Shown one piece after another: positions 19,870 to 22,192 of a stretch of 22,192 nucleotides of DNA. The stretch comes from an uncultured Phascolarctobacterium sp. (GTDB taxonomy: Bacteria; Bacillota; Negativicutes; Acidaminococcales; Acidaminococcaceae), in assembly GCF_900753045.1 (NCBI RefSeq), contig NZ_CAADXO010000032.1:1-22192 (forward strand). Reading direction: 5' to 3'. The position numbers and the translations under genes were made by a program. The notes beneath the pieces were generated by a model. It was not told the origin of the DNA. It ran no database searches and saw only the letters and a program-made list of their open reading frames with translations. The first letter of the stretch is position 1; each line of letters starts with the position of its first letter.

Positions 19870-22192
19870 ATGGCAGATAAGACGCAGAACGTCAAAACAA
19901 GGTTAAGTTTTGACGGAGAGGCAGAGTATAAAGCAGCCTGCAAGGAAATTAACAGCACCCTTAAAGTGCTTAATTCTGAAATGAAACTTGTAACGGCTGA
20001 ATATAAGGACAATGCAAGCAGCGTAGATGCGCTGAAAGCAAAGCAGGCGGTACTACAGAAAACATACGACGAGCAGGCAAAAAAGGTAAAAGAAACCGAG
20101 GCGGCTTTAGAAAAATGCCGCAAGGCAACAGGAGACAATAGCGAAGAAAGTAAAAAACTTGAAACCCAGTTAAATTACCAGAAAGCAGCGCTTGTAAAGA
20201 CAGAGCAGGAATTAGGCAAAACGACTGACGAAATGGAAAAAGCAGAAAAAGCCGCTGACGAAATGGGAAAGGAAATAAAAGACAGCGGGGAACAGGCAGA
20301 CGACGCAAAGGGAAAATTTTCTGGATTTACAAGCGTGCTAAGCGGAATGGGTACAGCGCTTAAAGCAGCAGCAGCGGCGACGGCGGCAGCAGTTGCGGGA
20401 GCGGCAACAGCCATAGGAGCGCTTACCACAAAAGCGATAGAGGGATACGCAGCACAGGAACAGCTTGTAGGCGGTGTAGAAACTCTTTTCAAAACGTCGT
20501 CTGATACGGTTGTTGGTTATGCAAACGACGCATATAAAACAGCTGGAATGTCTGCAAATGAGTACATGGAAACAGTTACCAGCTTTTCAGCGTCGCTGCT
20601 TGCCAGTATGAATAATGACACGGCAGCGGCAGCAGAAAAGGCAAACGTGGCAATTACGGATATGTCAGACAATGCAAATAAAATGGGTACTGATATATCG
20701 CTTATACAGAACGCCTATAACGGTTTTGCAAAGCAGAATTATACCATGCTGGATAACTTAAAACTGGGATATGGCGGTACAAAAGAGGAAATGCAGCGAC
20801 TGCTTGATGATGCAAGCAAGCTATCCGGCATTAAGTATGATATTTCATCATATTCAGACGTTGTAGACGCTATTCACGTCGTACAGACGGAAATGGGCAT
20901 AACAGGGACAACGGCAAAAGAGGCAAGTACAACAATAGAGGGTTCGGTTAGTTCTATGAGTTCAGCGTGGGACAACTGGGTAGCTGGAATGGCAGACAGC
21001 GAGGCGAATTTCTCACAGCTTACAAGCAATCTGGTAGACAGTATTGTAACAGTGGTAGGGAATATAGCACCGAGGGTAATAGAAACAGTGCCGAGGCTGG
21101 TAAGCGGACTGGGAGAAATCGTAGAGCAGCTTGCAACGTATATACCACAGGTTATACAGGAGTTATTACCGCCTTTAATGAGCGGCGTACAGGACTTGCT
21201 TAATACGCTGGTTGGAATGCTGCCGGAAATGATAAGCATAATCGGGCAGATTATACCGACAATCATAGATACGCTGCTTACTATATTACCGCAGCTTTTA
21301 GAGGCAGGCGTACAGATTATTACGGAATTGGCGCAAGGTATCGCACAAGCGTTACCTACATTGCTGCCAACAATCGTAACGGTGGTTACGAACATTGTAA
21401 CCATGCTGATAGAAAATATACCGTTGCTGATTACAGCAGCATTACAGCTGCTTACGGGGCTGGCACAGGGGCTGGTAGCAGCGCTGCCTGTACTGATTGA
21501 GGCACTGCCGGAAATCATAACGGCTATCATAAATGCACTGGTTGAGGGCATACCGCTTATTATCGAAAGTGCGGGCGATATTATAGTTGCATTGATTGAC
21601 GGCATCATAGATGCAATACCGCTTTTAATCGCAGCCATACCGCAGATTATAGCAGCCATTGTAACAGGACTGATTACGGGGCTGCCTAAGATTTTGACGG
21701 CGGCAGGCAAGCTGGTAATGACAATCATAAATAAAATAAAAGAGCTACCTACTCTGATACCGCAGGCAATCGCTGCGGGCGTTGAGAAAATAGCAGAGTG
21801 GGGCGCAAATATGCAGGAAAAAGGCGGCACAGTTATAACAGGTTTTGTAACGAAAGTTATAGATATTGTTAAGGAGCTGCCGCAGAAAATCTGGAACAGT
21901 ATAGTAAGCGCAGTAACCAGAGTGGCTACGTGGGGCGCAAATATGCAGACCAAAGCCAAAGAAGTAATGAACACAATGCTTACGAACATTGTAACGATTG
22001 TGAAAGAAACGCCTGCTAAAATCTGGAACAGTATAGTAAGCGCAGTTACCAGAGTGGCTACGTGGGGTAACAATATGCTTACGAAAGCCAAAGAGGTAAT
22101 GAACGCCATGGTAACAGGCGTTGTTACGATTGTTAAGGAACTGCCGCAGAAAATCTGGAACAGTATAGTAAGCGCAGTTACCAGAGTGGCTA
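19870..22192 (+). CDS. Tape measure protein (partial, 3' end beyond window)
   Basis: 774 codons visible from the ATG at 19870 (TTAGGGGGC upstream) with no stop by the window end. N-terminal coiled coil (ALKAKQAVLQKTYDEQAKKVKETEAALEKC and following), then an Ala-rich segment, the phage tape measure core (AIEGYAAQEQLVGGVETLFKT, GYANDAYKTAGMSANEYMETV, DMSDNANKMGTD), then a very long hydrophobic stretch with regularly spaced Pro, and finally tandem repeats of 44 residues built on KIWNSIVSAVTRVATWG. Length sets the tail length and the protein may help DNA entry. The true length cannot be given. Confidence 0.95.
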   Translation, partial: MADKTQNVKTRLSFDGEAEYKAACKEINSTLKVLNSEMKLVTAEYKDNASSVDALKAKQAVLQKTYDEQAKKVKETEAALEKCRKATGDNSEESKKLETQLNYQKAALVKTEQELGKTTDEMEKAEKAADEMGKEIKDSGEQADDAKGKFSGFTSVLSGMGTALKAAAAATAAAVAGAATAIGALTTKAIEGYAAQEQLVGGVETLFKTSSDTVVGYANDAYKTAGMSANEYMETVTSFSASLLASMNNDTAAAAEKANVAITDMSDNANKMGTDISLIQNAYNGFAKQNYTMLDNLKLGYGGTKEEMQRLLDDASKLSGIKYDISSYSDVVDAIHVVQTEMGITGTTAKEASTTIEGSVSSMSSAWDNWVAGMADSEANFSQLTSNLVDSIVTVVGNIAPRVIETVPRLVSGLGEIVEQLATYIPQVIQELLPPLMSGVQDLLNTLVGMLPEMISIIGQIIPTIIDTLLTILPQLLEAGVQIITELAQGIAQALPTLLPTIVTVVTNIVTMLIENIPLLITAALQLLTGLAQGLVAALPVLIEALPEIITAIINALVEGIPLIIESAGDIIVALIDGIIDAIPLLIAAIPQIIAAIVTGLITGLPKILTAAGKLVMTIINKIKELPTLIPQAIAAGVEKIAEWGANMQEKGGTVITGFVTKVIDIVKELPQKIWNSIVSAVTRVATWGANMQTKAKEVMNTMLTNIVTIVKETPAKIWNSIVSAVTRVATWGNNMLTKAKEVMNAMVTGVVTIVKELPQKIWNSIVSAVTRVA
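21886..22192 (+). repeat. 132-bp tandem repeats in tape measure gene
   Basis: Units beginning AAAATCTGGAACAGTATAG occur at 21886, 22018 and 22150, exactly 132 bases (44 codons) apart, and continue past the window. Each encodes KIWNSIVSAVTRVA with a less conserved remainder. Such repeats change tape measure length by whole units. Confidence 0.85.

Noticed and set aside
20874..22109. Long open frame of 411 codons on the minus strand
   Set aside because: Exactly antisense to the tape measure gene, Ser/Ile/Thr-rich and repetitive. The low stop density follows from the sense codons and repeats. No ribosome site or family.
1..22192. CRISPR array or toxin-antitoxin module
   Set aside because: No regularly spaced short direct repeats with unique spacers were seen. 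The only tandem repeat is inside the tape measure gene. No toxin or antitoxin family was recognised.

Overview
The window is part of a tailed bacteriophage or prophage genome (siphophage, HK97-type head) from a low-to-mid GC Firmicute, most plausibly a gut Clostridia/Lachnospiraceae host. That host call is an inference. It rests on strong purine-rich ribosome binding sites, heavy AGA/ATA/GCA codon use, and the set of phage families: ArpU-like regulator, phi13-family tail tube, HK97 protease and capsid, HNH nuclease beside the terminase. Every credible gene is on the + strand, tightly packed, often with ATGA or short overlaps. No integrase, repressor, lysis gene, receptor-binding protein or host gene is visible, so the lysogeny and tail-tip/lysis modules must lie outside the window.

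Layout. 1-300: a doubtful 51-residue ORF followed by two tandem intrinsic terminators. 339-5189: early region with a small HTH protein, a tRNA with anticodon CAT, about ten small proteins mostly of unknown function, an OB-fold SSB-like protein and a DUF4406/nucleoside-deoxyribosyltransferase-like protein. 5190-5359: non-coding, with two hairpins. 5360-10019: DNA replication/partition block with an HUH rolling-circle-type Rep, a VRR-NUC nuclease, a ParA-like ATPase, a Cys-rich mini-protein, a ParB-like protein fused to a Cys cluster and a DUF3850 domain, small membrane proteins and a canonical SSB. 10040-11026: an ArpU-like regulator (probable late-gene activator) and an unknown protein. 11027-11201: terminator and an inverted repeat. 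11202-22192: late operon in standard order: HNH endonuclease, possible cos region, small and large terminase, portal, prohead protease, major capsid, small SAP/HeH-like protein, head-tail connectors, tail terminator, major tail protein, tail assembly chaperones joined by a -1 frameshift, and the tape measure gene, which is cut by the window end.

How it works together (inference from families). Rep, SSB, VRR-NUC and ParA/ParB-like proteins handle phage DNA replication and maintenance. The ArpU-like protein would switch on the late operon beyond the terminator at 11079. HNH plus terminase cut and package DNA into the HK97-type head, and the tail is built on the tape measure with the frameshifted chaperone.

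The most notable points are: a textbook GGGAAAC slippery site with a perfect 10-bp hairpin in the tail chaperone gene; a 17-bp perfect palindrome present twice, 8.4 kb apart, at the 3' ends of two unrelated genes; a recurrent GAAAGCGAGG element in front of many start codons; a ParB/Cys-cluster/DUF3850 fusion; an HUH Rep in a tailed phage with hairpins just upstream; and a tRNA-CAT with features of the AUA-decoding Ile2 type in a genome that uses AUA heavily except in the capsid gene. None of these is shown here to be a new system. They are the places to look.
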